Part shown: in pieces, positions 63,994 to 64,000 of the stretch
Layout: every line of letters begins with the position of its first letter
Position numbering within the stretch: the stretch's first letter is position 1
Assembly: GCA_009776305.1 (NCBI GenBank)
Contig: WRLY01000004.1
Coordinates: 1-64,000, forward strand
Source: Oscillospiraceae bacterium
GTDB lineage: Bacteria; Bacillota; Clostridia; Oscillospirales; Ruminococcaceae
Direction of reading: 5' to 3'
Length of the DNA stretch: 64,000 nt
Position numbers and translations under genes: made by a program
The notes under the pieces: generated by a model
Seen by the model: the letters and a program-made list of their open reading frames with translations, nothing else
Database searches by the model: none
Told to the model about the DNA's origin: nothing

Positions 63994-64000
63994 CTGTTTT

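Overview
The window looks like a chromosomal segment from a low-to-moderate GC, anaerobic, Gram-positive bacterium of the Clostridia (Bacillota). This is inferred from gene content: pyruvate:ferredoxin oxidoreductase, formate-tetrahydrofolate ligase, an HrcA/CIRCE-controlled dnaK operon, a divergent Clostridia-type type IIA topoisomerase pair, two small CotF-like spore-coat proteins, a sodium-pump decarboxylase membrane module, and AGGAGG-type ribosome binding sites with near-consensus sigma-A promoters. No phage, integron, CRISPR or intact insertion sequence was seen. Most of the window is housekeeping DNA, with small accessory genes, hairpin repeats and untracked microgenes between operons.

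Layout. 1-480: the 3' end of an RHS-repeat gene with a probable frameshift in its tip, then two terminators. 484-9858 (minus): PFOR, a YyaL/DUF255 thioredoxin-domain protein whose real start appears non-canonical, and a heterodimeric ABC exporter. 9949-13939 (minus): upp, rpiB, tsaB, tsaE, fhs. 14090-18336 (minus): the divergent topoisomerase pair (A-like and B-like, overlapping by 4 nt) behind one strong promoter. 18689-22988: a ComEA-like protein, guaB (a variant resembling protozoan IMPDH), an FkbM methyltransferase, and a membrane-anchored protein preceded by four hairpins in a row. 23029-31049 (minus): gpsA, a 39-aa membrane peptide, plsY, der, a PDZ/DUF512 radical-SAM-like protein, rpmF, a P-loop protein, pgi and a D-Ala-D-Ala carboxypeptidase.

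31218-40848: a CmpB-type membrane protein, then the heat-shock operon hrcA-grpE-dnaK-(110-aa membrane protein)-(56-aa Cys protein)-dnaJ with two overlapping CIRCE operators, a TRAP transporter dctPQM operon, and smpB. 41062-47950: two small spore-coat proteins, a zinc-ribbon membrane protein with a 9-bp tandem repeat, and an operon joining an oligopeptide-type binding lipoprotein, an unknown 304-aa protein, OadG and OadB. 48136-51172: a two-component system with an unusual duplicated sensor domain. 51252-56341: a two-repeat beta-rich protein, a thioesterase, a 48-aa FliM-N-like peptide with its own consensus promoter, tRNA-Leu(GAG) flanked by unexplained structured sequences, a TPP riboswitch with terminator controlling thiT, and a cupin regulator plus AMP-forming acyl-CoA ligase. 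56664-64000: dprA, an amidohydrolase, a YebC regulator, a coupled XRE-mrnC-yitT operon with a palindromic operator, obg, an 88-aa membrane protein, rpmA and rplU.

I did not find an unmistakable new multi-gene system. The best candidates for something undescribed are the four-hairpin element at 22105-22225 (with an internally deleted relative at 37271), the structured RNAs around tRNA-Leu, the independently transcribed FliM-N-like micropeptide, and the binding protein/unknown protein/OadGB operon. All family calls come from reading motifs by eye; no database search was possible.
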